This document shows positions 18,502 through 27,632 of a DNA stretch of 52,193 bases, in pieces (within the stretch, counting starts at the first letter, position 1; every line of letters begins with the position of its first letter). Position numbers and translations under genes: made by a program. This DNA comes from Bacteroidales bacterium (lineage in GTDB: Bacteria; Bacteroidota; Bacteroidia; Bacteroidales; PUMT01), in contig SLJO01000067.1 of NCBI GenBank assembly GCA_007135095.1, forward strand, positions 69,849 through 122,041. Direction: 5' to 3'. The notes beneath the pieces are model-generated. The model was not told the DNA's origin, did not search any database, and worked only from the letters and a program-made list of their open reading frames with translations.

Positions 18502-20850
18502 ATGGCTGTCAATCTGGTTATAGTTGAATCACCGGCGAAAGCAAAAACCATAGAGAAATTCCTTGGTAACGATTTTACGGTTAAGTCTAGTTTCGGTCAT
18601 ATAAGAGATCTGTCCAAGAAGAATTTCGGCATAGATATAGATAACGGATACCTGCCCCAATACATTATATCGGATGACAAAAAGAAAGTGGTTGAAGATC
18701 TCCGGAAGTCTTCAAAAAAAGCCTCAACGGTATGGCTGGCCTCTGATGAGGACAGGGAAGGGGAGGCGATAGCGTGGCATCTGTATGATGTTCTTGAACT
18801 CAAGCCGGAAAAAGTCAGGCGCATAGTCTTTCACGAAATTACCAAAGAGGCAATTATGAAAGCTGTTGCCAATCCCCGGTCCATCAACATGGAACTGGTA
18901 AATGCACAGCAGGCCCGCAGGGTACTAGACCGGCTTGTGGGGTTTGAACTCTCGCCTGTGCTCTGGAAAAAAGTCAAACCCTCTCTTTCGGCCGGGAGGG
19001 TCCAGTCTGTGGCAGTGCGCCTTTTGGTTGAGCGCGAGAGGGAGATCCTTGCCTTTAAAAGCACCTCCTCTTTCAGGGTATTGGCAGAATTTGAAGTTAC
19101 CGGCAATAATAATGTTAAGACAGGTTTCAGGGCTGAACTGTCAAAAAGGTTCCCCGACAGGGACAGTGCGATGGACTTTTTAAAAAAATGCAGGGGGGCC
19201 GTCTATGAAATTACCGATGTTAATACCAGGCCGTCAAAAAAATCACCCTCTGCCCCCTTTACCACCTCTACCCTGCAACAGGAAGCAGGCAGAAAACTCG
19301 GATTTTCAGTGGCCCAGACCATGGCTGTTGCCCAGAGGCTCTATGAATCGGGAAAGATAACCTATATGAGGACTGATTCACTGAACCTTTCTGCCTCTGC
19401 CGTATCGGCAGCGGCAAGTCTCATTAAATCGGAGTTTGGCGAAAAATACCTTAAGACCCGCACCTACAAAACCAAATCCAGGGGAGCCCAGGAAGCCCAT
19501 GAAGCCATCCGGCCCACATATCTGGAAAACAGGGCCGAAGGCAGCAACAGCAATGAGCAGCGGCTGTATGAGCTTATATGGAAACGCACCCTGGCATCAC
19601 AAATGAGTGATGCACTCCTGGAGAAGACCAGTGTAACAATAAACATATCCGGCGCAGAAGAACATTTCATTGCCACAGGAGAAGTGATGAAGTTTGAAGG
19701 ATTCCTGAAGGTTTACATGGAATCGGACGATGAGGAACCGGAAGAACAGGTAAAAGACCTGCTGCCTCCACTTAAAAAAGGTGAGCAGCCCGCAGCCAGG
19801 AAAATAACAGCCACCGAGCGTTTCACCCACCATCCGCCAAGATATACCGAGGCAAGCCTGGTAAAAAAACTTGAAGAGCTGGGTATAGGCCGCCCTTCCA
19901 CCTACGCTCCAACCATTTCAACTATACAGAACAGGGGTTATGTGGAAAAGGAGGACAGGCCCGGATCACCACGCCGGTTCAGTGTAATAGTGCTCGATAG
20001 CAAAAACGGCATAAAGGAGGAAACGCTGACCGAAATGGCAGGTTCGGAAAAGGCGAAATTATTTCCAAATGATATAGGCATAGTGGTCAACGATTTCCTG
20101 ATGGATCATTTCAATGATATACTGGATTATAATTTCACAGCCAGGGTTGAAAAGGAATTCGATGACATAGCCGAGGGCAAGCTTTCCTGGCCCCGTATGA
20201 TAGACAAATTCTACATCCCATTCCATAAAAAAGTAGAAGAAACCCTTGAACATTCCGAAAGAAACAAGGGAGAAAGGTTCCTTGGCGTTGATCCCGGGAG
20301 CGGAAAAAACATTTACGTGAGGATCGGCAGGTTCGGGCCTATGGCCCAGGCAGGTGAGCCGGATACAGAGGAGAAGCCCAGGTTTGCCTCCCTGCGTAAG
20401 GAGCAGCGCCTGGAGACAATCACCCTTGAGGAGGCGGTTGAGCTCTTCAAGCTGCCAAGAACCCTCGGCAAATACGAGGATAAGGATGTGGTGGCAGGAA
20501 TTGGCCGGTTCGGCCCCTATATCCGGCACAACAGCAAGTTTGTGTCGATTAACCCCGATGTGGACAGCCCCTATTCCATTGAGCTGGATCGAGCCATCGA
20601 GCTGATTGAGGAAAAGCGACGGTCAGAAAGGGAGAAAGTGATCAGGGAATTTGATGACCCCGGAGATATGGCGGTTCTCAAGGGAAGGTGGGGGCCTTAT
20701 ATTTCATACCGGGGCAACAACTACAAAATACCAAAAACAGTTGATGCGGCCGGACTCTCCGCTGAAGAATGCCTGGAGATAATAAAAAACAGCAAGGATA
20801 AGCCAGCCAGGCGAAAACCAGCCGGCAGGAAAAAAACGAAAAAGAAATAG
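18502..20850 (+). CDS. topA: DNA topoisomerase I (type IA)
   Basis: Relaxes negative supercoils through a 5'-phosphotyrosine intermediate. At 782 aa it is full length. The Toprim domain shows LVIVESPAKAKTIEKFLG at the start and the metal motif DEDREGE (82-88); the nucleophile is Y288 in GKITYMRTDSLNLS; QEAHEAIRPT and GIGRPSTYAPTI are family hallmarks. The C-terminus carries repeated GRFGPY/GRWGPY topoisomerase repeats instead of zinc ribbons, and ends in a Lys/Arg-rich tail, both usual in Bacteroidota. The arginase-like gene starts 6 nt after its stop, so the two are likely co-transcribed. Confidence 0.97.
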   Translation: MAVNLVIVESPAKAKTIEKFLGNDFTVKSSFGHIRDLSKKNFGIDIDNGYLPQYIISDDKKKVVEDLRKSSKKASTVWLASDEDREGEAIAWHLYDVLELKPEKVRRIVFHEITKEAIMKAVANPRSINMELVNAQQARRVLDRLVGFELSPVLWKKVKPSLSAGRVQSVAVRLLVEREREILAFKSTSSFRVLAEFEVTGNNNVKTGFRAELSKRFPDRDSAMDFLKKCRGAVYEITDVNTRPSKKSPSAPFTTSTLQQEAGRKLGFSVAQTMAVAQRLYESGKITYMRTDSLNLSASAVSAAASLIKSEFGEKYLKTRTYKTKSRGAQEAHEAIRPTYLENRAEGSNSNEQRLYELIWKRTLASQMSDALLEKTSVTINISGAEEHFIATGEVMKFEGFLKVYMESDDEEPEEQVKDLLPPLKKGEQPAARKITATERFTHHPPRYTEASLVKKLEELGIGRPSTYAPTISTIQNRGYVEKEDRPGSPRRFSVIVLDSKNGIKEETLTEMAGSEKAKLFPNDIGIVVNDFLMDHFNDILDYNFTARVEKEFDDIAEGKLSWPRMIDKFYIPFHKKVEETLEHSERNKGERFLGVDPGSGKNIYVRIGRFGPMAQAGEPDTEEKPRFASLRKEQRLETITLEEAVELFKLPRTLGKYEDKDVVAGIGRFGPYIRHNSKFVSINPDVDSPYSIELDRAIELIEEKRRSEREKVIREFDDPGDMAVLKGRWGPYISYRGNNYKIPKTVDAAGLSAEECLEIIKNSKDKPARRKPAGRKKTKKK

Positions 20851-20856
20851 CCTGCC

Positions 20857-22014
20857 ATGGAGATAAAAGACTATTTTGAACCGGTGTCTGAGGTGACCGG
20901 CTACCGGCTGGGAGAAAAAAACGCTTTTGGCTCAAGGGTGCACAAGCATCTGGCAGACAAGAAATTTCCCGACTGGAAAAAGGCCGATATCGCTGTCCTT
21001 GGGATTTCGGAATATCGCGGTGCCCATAAAAAAAACTGCCGTGATGCAGCAGACCAGGCAAGAAAATGCCTTTATCAGCTATCCCCGGCGGGCAGGAAAA
21101 TGAAAATTGCCGACCTGGGCAACCTGAGAGAAGGAAAAACAACTGATGACAGCCTGGCTGCCCTGCGTGATATGGTATCGGTATTACTTGAAAACAAAAC
21201 CATCCCCCTGATACTGGGAGGCACCAGGGATCTCACTCTCGGCCTTTTCAGGGCCTATGAGCAAAATAAAAGAAATGTCAGCCTGACGGCGGTAGACAGT
21301 CAGCCCGGAGTGGCAGCAAGTTACCGGGAAGATGTCAGGGGAAAGTCATACCTGAGCACCATAGTTTCTTCAAGGTCAAAATATCTTTTCAATTACACCA
21401 ATATTGGCTACCAGTCCTATTTCGCCGGAGTTGATGAAACAAATCTGCTCGAAGACATGCTTTTCGACTTTTTCCGGCTTGGAATGGCCAGGGAGAACAT
21501 CACTGAGATGGAACCGGTGATACGCGATACAGACCTTATTATGGTCAGCATGTCAGCTGTCAGGCAGTCTGATGCTCCTGCGGCAATTTTCCCCTCTCCC
21601 AATGGCTTCACCGGCGAAGAGGTATGCCAGCTGGCATGGTACGCAGGAAAAAGCGATAAGCTGAGCTGCATTGCCATATCTGACTGGTATGCCGGGTATG
21701 ACCTCAGGGATCACACTGCACATCTCGCGGCCCATACCGCATGGTACTTTATTGATGGATTTTACAAAAGAAATGGGGAATATCCCTTCAACCGGGCCAA
21801 AGATTGCACCAAATACATTGTCAACCTTTCCGGTTCCGGGAATGATATTGCATTCTACAAAAGCAATAAAAGCCAGCGGTGGTGGATGGAAATTCCCTCT
21901 TCAAAGCTGCCCTCCGGCCTTATGGTGGCATGCTCCTACCAGGATTACCAAAGGGCTTGCAGACAAGAGGTTCCGGAAAGATGGTGGCAGAATTTCAAGA
22001 AAATAAATCACTAA
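20857..22014 (+). CDS. Arginase/formimidoylglutamase-fold protein lacking metal ligands
   Basis: A 385-aa protein with the ureohydrolase fold, but probably not an active hydrolase. The order of elements is recognisable: IPLILGGTRDLTLG (117-129) where true enzymes have GGxHD, so His is replaced by Arg; LTAVDSQPG (143-151) where they have DAHxD; and MVSMSAVRQSDAPA (229-242) where they have SxDxDxxDP. Most of the six Mn ligands are therefore gone. The C-terminal third (NRAKDCTKYIVNL to the end) is not part of a usual arginase. It lies 6 nt after topA and 227 nt before porP; I recall similar genes annotated as formimidoylglutamase near gldK in other Bacteroidota, which would suggest a link with secretion. 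No signal peptide is seen, so it should be cytoplasmic. Fold is fairly sure; function unknown. Confidence 0.8.
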   Translation: MEIKDYFEPVSEVTGYRLGEKNAFGSRVHKHLADKKFPDWKKADIAVLGISEYRGAHKKNCRDAADQARKCLYQLSPAGRKMKIADLGNLREGKTTDDSLAALRDMVSVLLENKTIPLILGGTRDLTLGLFRAYEQNKRNVSLTAVDSQPGVAASYREDVRGKSYLSTIVSSRSKYLFNYTNIGYQSYFAGVDETNLLEDMLFDFFRLGMARENITEMEPVIRDTDLIMVSMSAVRQSDAPAAIFPSPNGFTGEEVCQLAWYAGKSDKLSCIAISDWYAGYDLRDHTAHLAAHTAWYFIDGFYKRNGEYPFNRAKDCTKYIVNLSGSGNDIAFYKSNKSQRWWMEIPSSKLPSGLMVACSYQDYQRACRQEVPERWWQNFKKINH

Positions 22015-22160
22015 ATCGCTTGTCCGCTAAATGCCTGCTATACTGCTGCTTATGCTCTGCCCGAGATAATTTTTATTTTTTTTTCCGAAATAAGGAAACA
22101 TTAACCCCTTGCTGTCAGTATAAATACCAACATATTAACGAAAAAGGGAAACTTTTATAA

Positions 22161-22192
22161 CTTGTGGGGAATTGTTTTTTTTATTTACTTTA
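22161..22192 (+). promoter_or_regulatory. Possible promoter for the porP-gldKLMN operon
   Basis: CTTG (22161-22164), 20 nt, then TTACTTTA (22185-22192) has the same spacing and nearly the same boxes as the topA promoter, with two mismatches to TAnnTTTG. It sits 49 nt before the porP ATG in a 227-nt gap. Confidence 0.35.
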
Positions 22193-22241
22193 CCGGTCAC
22201 TATAAAAAAATCCACACAAATTAAGGGAGTTCCGGGTTAAT

Positions 22242-23174
22242 ATGAAAAGAATTTTATATGTGGTTTTTTTCACGTTGTATATGGCTACAGGTCAGGCACA
22301 ACAGGATCCACAGTTCAGTCAAAGTATGTATAATATTATGATGTTCAATCCGGGATACGCAGGAAGTAAAAATGCAATCTGTGCCACAGCACTTAACCGC
22401 CAGCAATGGAGGGGTTTTGACGGGGCACCGGTGACTTCCGTATTTACGGTTAACTCACCATTCAGGCTTTTTGGCTCCGATCACGGTGCAGGGCTGCATA
22501 TACTCAGTGACGATGTGGGATTTGAGAACAATTTGAGCATCAATTTATCATACGCTTACAGGATGGATGCAGGACCCGGAAAACTGGGCATAGGCCTGGG
22601 ATTTGGCATGATCAATTCATCGCTCGATGCACAATGGTTCACTCCCGGGGGAAACCCCACCGGCGGGGGTGCGATTCCTTCAGGCAATGAAAGTGCCATG
22701 ACCATGGATTTTTCTGCCGGCCTGTATTATTATACCGACGGGATGTATCTGGGATTTTCATCCACCCATATAAATGAATCAGCCATAGAATACAGTTCCA
22801 CGGCAACTCCCTATCTCAACAGGCATTACTATCTTACGGCAGGTTACACGCTTAGTCTTCAAAATCCTGAATACAGTTTTCTGCCTGCACTTACGGTTCA
22901 TTCAGACGGGGCAATGACCCAGTTCAACCTGGGCGGCATACTTGATTATAATAACAGGATCTGGGGAGGTCTTTCCTACCGGTTCGGGGCAGCGATAGTT
23001 GGCATCGCAGGATTTGAACTTTTCAACGGTATCAATATCGGTTATTCATACGATTTTTCAACCACCGCCATAAGCAGGCACAGTAAGGGAACACATGAAT
23101 TTATGCTGAGATATTGTTTTGAACTGGGGGTTGACCGCAATCCACAAAAATACAGAAGTGTCAGAATATTATAG
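22242..23174 (+). CDS. porP: PorP/SprF family type IX secretion membrane protein
   Basis: A 310-aa outer-membrane beta-barrel. A signal peptide (about residues 1-19, ending GQAQ) is followed by QDPQFSQSMYNIMMFNPGYAGS, the defining start of the PorP/SprF family, and by RQQWRGFDGAP. The rest is alternating beta strands (YAYRMDAGPGKLGIGLGFG, GGLSYRFGAAIVGIAGFEL). PorP-type proteins are tied to the PorK/GldK ring in the outer membrane; recently some were found to link cargo or adhesins such as SprB to the motor. Being the paralogue next to gldK, this is the likely core PorP. The gap to gldK is 272 nt. Confidence 0.93.
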   Translation: MKRILYVVFFTLYMATGQAQQDPQFSQSMYNIMMFNPGYAGSKNAICATALNRQQWRGFDGAPVTSVFTVNSPFRLFGSDHGAGLHILSDDVGFENNLSINLSYAYRMDAGPGKLGIGLGFGMINSSLDAQWFTPGGNPTGGGAIPSGNESAMTMDFSAGLYYYTDGMYLGFSSTHINESAIEYSSTATPYLNRHYYLTAGYTLSLQNPEYSFLPALTVHSDGAMTQFNLGGILDYNNRIWGGLSYRFGAAIVGIAGFELFNGINIGYSYDFSTTAISRHSKGTHEFMLRYCFELGVDRNPQKYRSVRIL

Positions 23175-23446
23175 AAATAAACATTATTATTGCATTATAC
23201 GCAGATGTACGAAAGCTATGAGACACCAGCATAATAAATAGTGGCGCAATACATTTTTAATTTAACACGGGGTGTTCCATGTGACCATAAACAAAAATTA
23301 ATTACCACATGAATCCCCATGATACTAAAGAATCAAAAAATAATATGCATAGAACAGGGGGATCCATCGGATTTGAAATACTGAGTGACCTTATCATGAT
23401 GTTGTAACACACTGTTAAATAATTTTGATAACTATATTTTATACAG

Positions 23447-24781
23447 ATGAAAAGACTTATTTTTTTAGTACCACTTGCTGCAATTATCCTTTCAGGATGT
23501 GGCAGAGCCCCGAGCGGAGAGCTCACAGGGGTCCAGGGGAGGAAGAAGTGGCACGAACCTGATCCCTACGGCATGGTTTTTATCCCACAGGGCAGTTTTG
23601 TGATGGGCCCCAGTGATGAGGACGTGATGTTTGCCCAGAATGCATTTTCCAGGACAATGTCAGTCGACGCTTTCTGGATGGACGAAACGGAGATTACTAA
23701 TAATAAGTACCGTCAGTTTGTTTACTATGTCAGGGATTCCATCATGAGAAGGATGCTGGCGGAACGGCTTGACGAATTCATTATCTCCGAGGACTCCTTT
23801 GACAGGCCGCTGGATGTGCCCCGTCTGAACTGGAATACACGCATAGATATGAGGGATGAGGAGATAAATGACATCCTCGAGGAGATGTACTATCCTGTCC
23901 ACGAGCGTTTCTGGGGAAGGAAGGAACTGGACACCAGGAAGCTGAACTACGAATATTTCTGGGTGGACTACGAGCAGGCAGCCCGCAGGTCGAACCGGTG
24001 GAATTCTGAAACACAGCAATACGAAGGCACTGTATTCAACCAGCAGGGAGAAGAGGTGCCTATTGTAAACCGCTCCTCGTTCGTTCTCCGTGATGTAGTA
24101 AATGTATATCCCGACACCCTGGTCTGGATCCATGATTACACCTACTCCTACAATGAGCCAATGGCAAACATGTACTTCTGGCATCCGTCCTACGATGATT
24201 ATCCTGTGGTTGGCGTCAGCTGGAAACAGGCTATGGCCTTCAGTATCTGGAGAACCAGCCACCTTAACGAACATCTTGCCAGAAGGGGACAGGGTTTTGT
24301 GCAGAATTACAGGCTGCCCCTTGAATCAGAGTGGGAATATGCGGCACGCGGGGGAATTCCTTTGTCAATGTACCCCTGGGGCGGACCCTACACGCGGAAT
24401 ATGGAAGGCTGCTTTCTTGCCAATTTCAAACCGATGCGCGGCAACTACACCGATGACGGATGGCTTTACACATCACCGGCTGCGTCTTATGAACCAAATG
24501 ACTTTGGTTTGTATGATATGGCGGGCAATGTTGCAGAGTGGACTCAAAATGCCTTTGACGAATCCTTCTACACCTTCGCCCACGATATGAATCCAAATTA
24601 CCAGTATAATGCACTGCCTGACGACCCTCCCGCGCTAAAAAGAAAGGTAGTAAGGGGAGGCTCATGGAAGGATATTGCATACTACCTTCAGGTGAGCACA
24701 CGAACCTACGAATATCAGGATACGGCCAAGTCATATGTAGGATTCAGGAATGTGCGTTCATATCTGGGTCACAGCAGGTAA
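23447..24781 (+). CDS. gldK: Type IX secretion lipoprotein GldK/PorK
   Basis: Outer-membrane lipoprotein (444 aa) that, with GldN, forms the large periplasmic ring of the type IX system. It has a lipoprotein signal with lipobox LSGC (acylated C18). The rest is a formylglycine-generating-enzyme/sulfatase-modifying-factor fold: YGMVFIPQGSFVMGPSDED, MDETEITNNKYRQFVYYV, VVGVSWKQAMAFSIWR, LPLESEWEYAARGG, YDMAGNVAEWTQNAF and VVRGGSWKD. GldK uses this fold structurally, not as an enzyme. A long insertion (about residues 95-225) between the first and second halves of the fold is usual for GldK. First of the four motor/ring genes; gldL follows after 189 nt. Confidence 0.96.
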   Translation: MKRLIFLVPLAAIILSGCGRAPSGELTGVQGRKKWHEPDPYGMVFIPQGSFVMGPSDEDVMFAQNAFSRTMSVDAFWMDETEITNNKYRQFVYYVRDSIMRRMLAERLDEFIISEDSFDRPLDVPRLNWNTRIDMRDEEINDILEEMYYPVHERFWGRKELDTRKLNYEYFWVDYEQAARRSNRWNSETQQYEGTVFNQQGEEVPIVNRSSFVLRDVVNVYPDTLVWIHDYTYSYNEPMANMYFWHPSYDDYPVVGVSWKQAMAFSIWRTSHLNEHLARRGQGFVQNYRLPLESEWEYAARGGIPLSMYPWGGPYTRNMEGCFLANFKPMRGNYTDDGWLYTSPAASYEPNDFGLYDMAGNVAEWTQNAFDESFYTFAHDMNPNYQYNALPDDPPALKRKVVRGGSWKDIAYYLQVSTRTYEYQDTAKSYVGFRNVRSYLGHSR

Positions 24782-24970
24782 TAATATTTTTTCAAAAGAC
24801 ATACGCTGCGTTTAAGAATGACCGTTATAATTATTTAATTAACGAATTTTAACATAAGGAGCGCCAGCGAATCATTGAGCCATGCCTGCCGGACACAAAA
24901 GCTTCGGCTTCAGCAATAAGGACGACCAGTAACCATTGACTATAGTATTAATTAAAAAAAATATAACAAT

Positions 24971-25948
24971 ATGAAATTTTCAGAACTACTTCATAGCTCC
25001 GGCTGGAAAAATTTCATGGCCAAAATGTACGGTATCGGTGCCTCCATCGTGATAATGGGCGCCCTGTTCAAGATCCAGCACTGGCCAGGTGCAGGAATAA
25101 TGCTAACCGTGGGACTCAGTGTTGAGGCGCTGATATTCTTCTTTTCAGCCTTTGAGCCCCTCCACGAAGAACTGGACTGGACACTGGTATACCCGGAACT
25201 GGCAGGAATGCATGAAGACCCTGATGACATGAGTGCTATCCGTCAAAACAACAGGTCACTGCCCGTCGAGAATTATTCCGGAGGAGGCGGAGGCGGGGGC
25301 AGCACCGCTGCACTGGCAAAATTTGACCGGATGATTGAAAATGCCGAGATCAGTCCCGATCTTTTTGAGCGGCTGGGCCAGGGCCTGAAAAACCTTAACC
25401 TGACCACATCGAAACTGGCCGACATTTCCGATGCCACACTGGCAACAAACGAATATGTTTCAAATATCAGGAATGCCGCCCTTTCGGTCAATTCCCTCAA
25501 TGAGTCGTTCGAGAATTCGTCTGTCAACCTCCGGGGCAATGTGGAGGTCCTTTCAGATTCCTTCCGGAAAAATTCAGAAGTTATTGACAATTCGACCAGC
25601 CAGCTTGCTGATTCCTATAATAAACTGGGAGAATCCATCGGCCTGGATAATTCAGTCATTACAGAGGGCAACAGGAATGTGGGCGAAAAACTGGGCGCCA
25701 TCAACAAGAACCTTTCTGCCCTGAATGCAGTATACGAACTGCAGCTTCAGAACAACAATGATCACCTGAAAGGGACACAAGCCCTGTACAGTGATTTCAA
25801 TAAGATCAGCACCAACCTGAAGTCCTCCGTCGAGGAGACAGAGAAATACAAGCAGGAAATAAGCAAACTTGGTCAAAACCTTTCCGAACTGAATTCAATT
25901 TATGGCACCATGCTTTCCGCTATGAATGTTGTTAGTCGGAAAAGATAG
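24971..25948 (+). CDS. gldL: Type IX secretion/gliding motor protein GldL/PorL
   Basis: Inner-membrane part of the proton-driven motor (325 aa). Two N-terminal helices are joined by the family motif FKIQHWPGAGIML: helix 1 about 17-33, helix 2 about 42-60. Helix 2 carries a glutamate, E52 in GLSVEALIFFFSAFEP, matching the residue thought to take up protons. After the helices comes a soluble, cytoplasmic domain predicted to be coiled coil, with a run of seven glycines at 104-110 joining it to the membrane part. The second half repeats short helical patterns (NLNLTTSKLADISDATLATN, LGAINKNLSALNAVYELQ). Typed confidently by motifs and by its place between gldK and gldM, 27 nt ahead of the latter. 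Confidence 0.96.
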   Translation: MKFSELLHSSGWKNFMAKMYGIGASIVIMGALFKIQHWPGAGIMLTVGLSVEALIFFFSAFEPLHEELDWTLVYPELAGMHEDPDDMSAIRQNNRSLPVENYSGGGGGGGSTAALAKFDRMIENAEISPDLFERLGQGLKNLNLTTSKLADISDATLATNEYVSNIRNAALSVNSLNESFENSSVNLRGNVEVLSDSFRKNSEVIDNSTSQLADSYNKLGESIGLDNSVITEGNRNVGEKLGAINKNLSALNAVYELQLQNNNDHLKGTQALYSDFNKISTNLKSSVEETEKYKQEISKLGQNLSELNSIYGTMLSAMNVVSRKR

Positions 25949-25975
25949 TTCACAAACCAAATTATCCCCATTATT

Positions 25976-27595
25976 ATGGCTGGCGGAAAAGAAACCCCGA
26001 GACAAAAACTGATAGGTATGATGTACCTTGTGCTGATGGCAATGCTGGCACTAAACGTATCAGTAACAGTTCTGGATGCCTTTGTTGTAGTAGACGAAGG
26101 GCTTACCAAAACTACTCATAATTTTTCCCAACAAAACGATGCAACCTACCGTGAATTTGCGCAGCGGTTTGCCGAAAACCCGGTAAGGGTGAGGCCCTGG
26201 AAAGACAAGGCAGATGAGGTCAGGGCCAAATCGGACTCGCTGTTCAATTATATCCAGGAGCTCAAGCAACAGATAGTAATTACTGCAGATGGTGAAGGCA
26301 CTGATGCCATCGCCCCGGACGGAAGAATTATAGGAGAAAACATCAGGGCCAAGGAAAGCACCAATCCCCCCGCCCAGGTCATGCTGGCAGAAAGAAATCC
26401 AAAAGCCACGGAGCTCAAAAATTCCATTGATGAATACAGGCAGTTTCTTCTCAGCCTGGTGGACGAAAGGGACGAAGGCATCAGGCAGTCGATCGAAACC
26501 AACCTTGATACATCAGACCCCCCTCCGAAAGACGGAGCTACAGTAAGCTGGGAAAGCCACCATTTCTATTACATGCCTATGATAGCATCAATTACCCTTA
26601 TGTCGGGTATGCAGGCTGATGTAAGAAATGCCGAAGCTGATGTAATAACATATCTCATCAACCAGATCGATGCGGGCTCCTTTATGTTCAACGCCCTCGA
26701 AGCCACGGTGATACCACGCTCCAATTATGTTTTCAGGGGCAATGAATTCGAGGCCAGCGTTTTTATTGCTGCTTTTGACACCACCCAGGCTCCCGAGATA
26801 CTTATCGGCCGGTATGAAAGTGTTGAGCGTGAAGACGGCACAATGGATTACCGTATGGTAGGCCGTGCCGACACACTGCCTGTTGTGCAGGGCAGGGGCA
26901 TATTCAGGACCCGGCCCGCTACCACGGGTTACCATAACTGGGGTGGACTGATCAGGCTGCGTGCCCCTGACGGCTCTTTTATAAACCGGCCTTTCGGGAG
27001 TGAGTACCAGGTGGCCGAACCCAATCTGGTTGTGGCCCCGACCAAAATGAACGTTTTTTACAGCGGAATAGACAATCCCGTAGAGATATCGGTTCCCGGA
27101 CTGGCAGCCGACCAGATCAATGCATCTGCAACCAATGCCTCCATAAGAAGGATTTCGGGAAGCAATTATGTTGTTGTACCACGAACAACGGGACAGTCGG
27201 TAATTACGGTCACGGCAAATATTGACGGCGTTACCCGCAACATGGGGTCAAGCCAGTTCAGGGTAAGGGCCGTTCCTGACCCTGTTGCCACGGTTGCCGG
27301 CCGCAAGGGCGGCAATATAGCCAGGAACGTTCTTCTGGCACAGACCGGTGTCCTTGCTGAAATGGAAAACTTTGACTTCGATCTTACTTTCACCGTAACC
27401 GGCTTCACGGTATCATCAACCCAGCGCGGCTTTGTAGTGGATCACCGATCCAGCAGCAACCGGATGACAGATGCACAAAGGGAAATTATACGTCAGGCAG
27501 GCAGAAATGACAGGATATACTTTGAGGATATTATCGCGGTAAGCCCCACAGGTGATGAGCGCAGGCTTCCCACGGTGAGCTTCAGAATAGATTAA
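25976..27595 (+). CDS. gldM: Type IX secretion/gliding motor protein GldM/PorM
   Basis: Stator-like shaft of the motor (539 aa): one inner-membrane helix and a long periplasmic rod that reaches the GldK/GldN ring. The start MAGGKETPRQKLIGMMYLVL is the family signature; R9 is the residue expected to pair with the GldL glutamate in the membrane. The helix covers about 12-33, followed by the helical D1 domain (to about residue 215) and three beta-rich domains (D2-D4), the last ending DIIAVSPTGDERRLPTVSF. Length and all landmarks are normal. Confidence 0.97.
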   Translation: MAGGKETPRQKLIGMMYLVLMAMLALNVSVTVLDAFVVVDEGLTKTTHNFSQQNDATYREFAQRFAENPVRVRPWKDKADEVRAKSDSLFNYIQELKQQIVITADGEGTDAIAPDGRIIGENIRAKESTNPPAQVMLAERNPKATELKNSIDEYRQFLLSLVDERDEGIRQSIETNLDTSDPPPKDGATVSWESHHFYYMPMIASITLMSGMQADVRNAEADVITYLINQIDAGSFMFNALEATVIPRSNYVFRGNEFEASVFIAAFDTTQAPEILIGRYESVEREDGTMDYRMVGRADTLPVVQGRGIFRTRPATTGYHNWGGLIRLRAPDGSFINRPFGSEYQVAEPNLVVAPTKMNVFYSGIDNPVEISVPGLAADQINASATNASIRRISGSNYVVVPRTTGQSVITVTANIDGVTRNMGSSQFRVRAVPDPVATVAGRKGGNIARNVLLAQTGVLAEMENFDFDLTFTVTGFTVSSTQRGFVVDHRSSSNRMTDAQREIIRQAGRNDRIYFEDIIAVSPTGDERRLPTVSFRID

Positions 27596-27632
27596 TCGCT
27601 TTACATTATATATTAAACTTATACACCCGGAT

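Noticed and set aside
20857-22014. Annotation as an active formimidoylglutamase or arginase
   Set aside because: The metal-binding motifs are replaced in all three conserved blocks, so an enzyme name would mislead.
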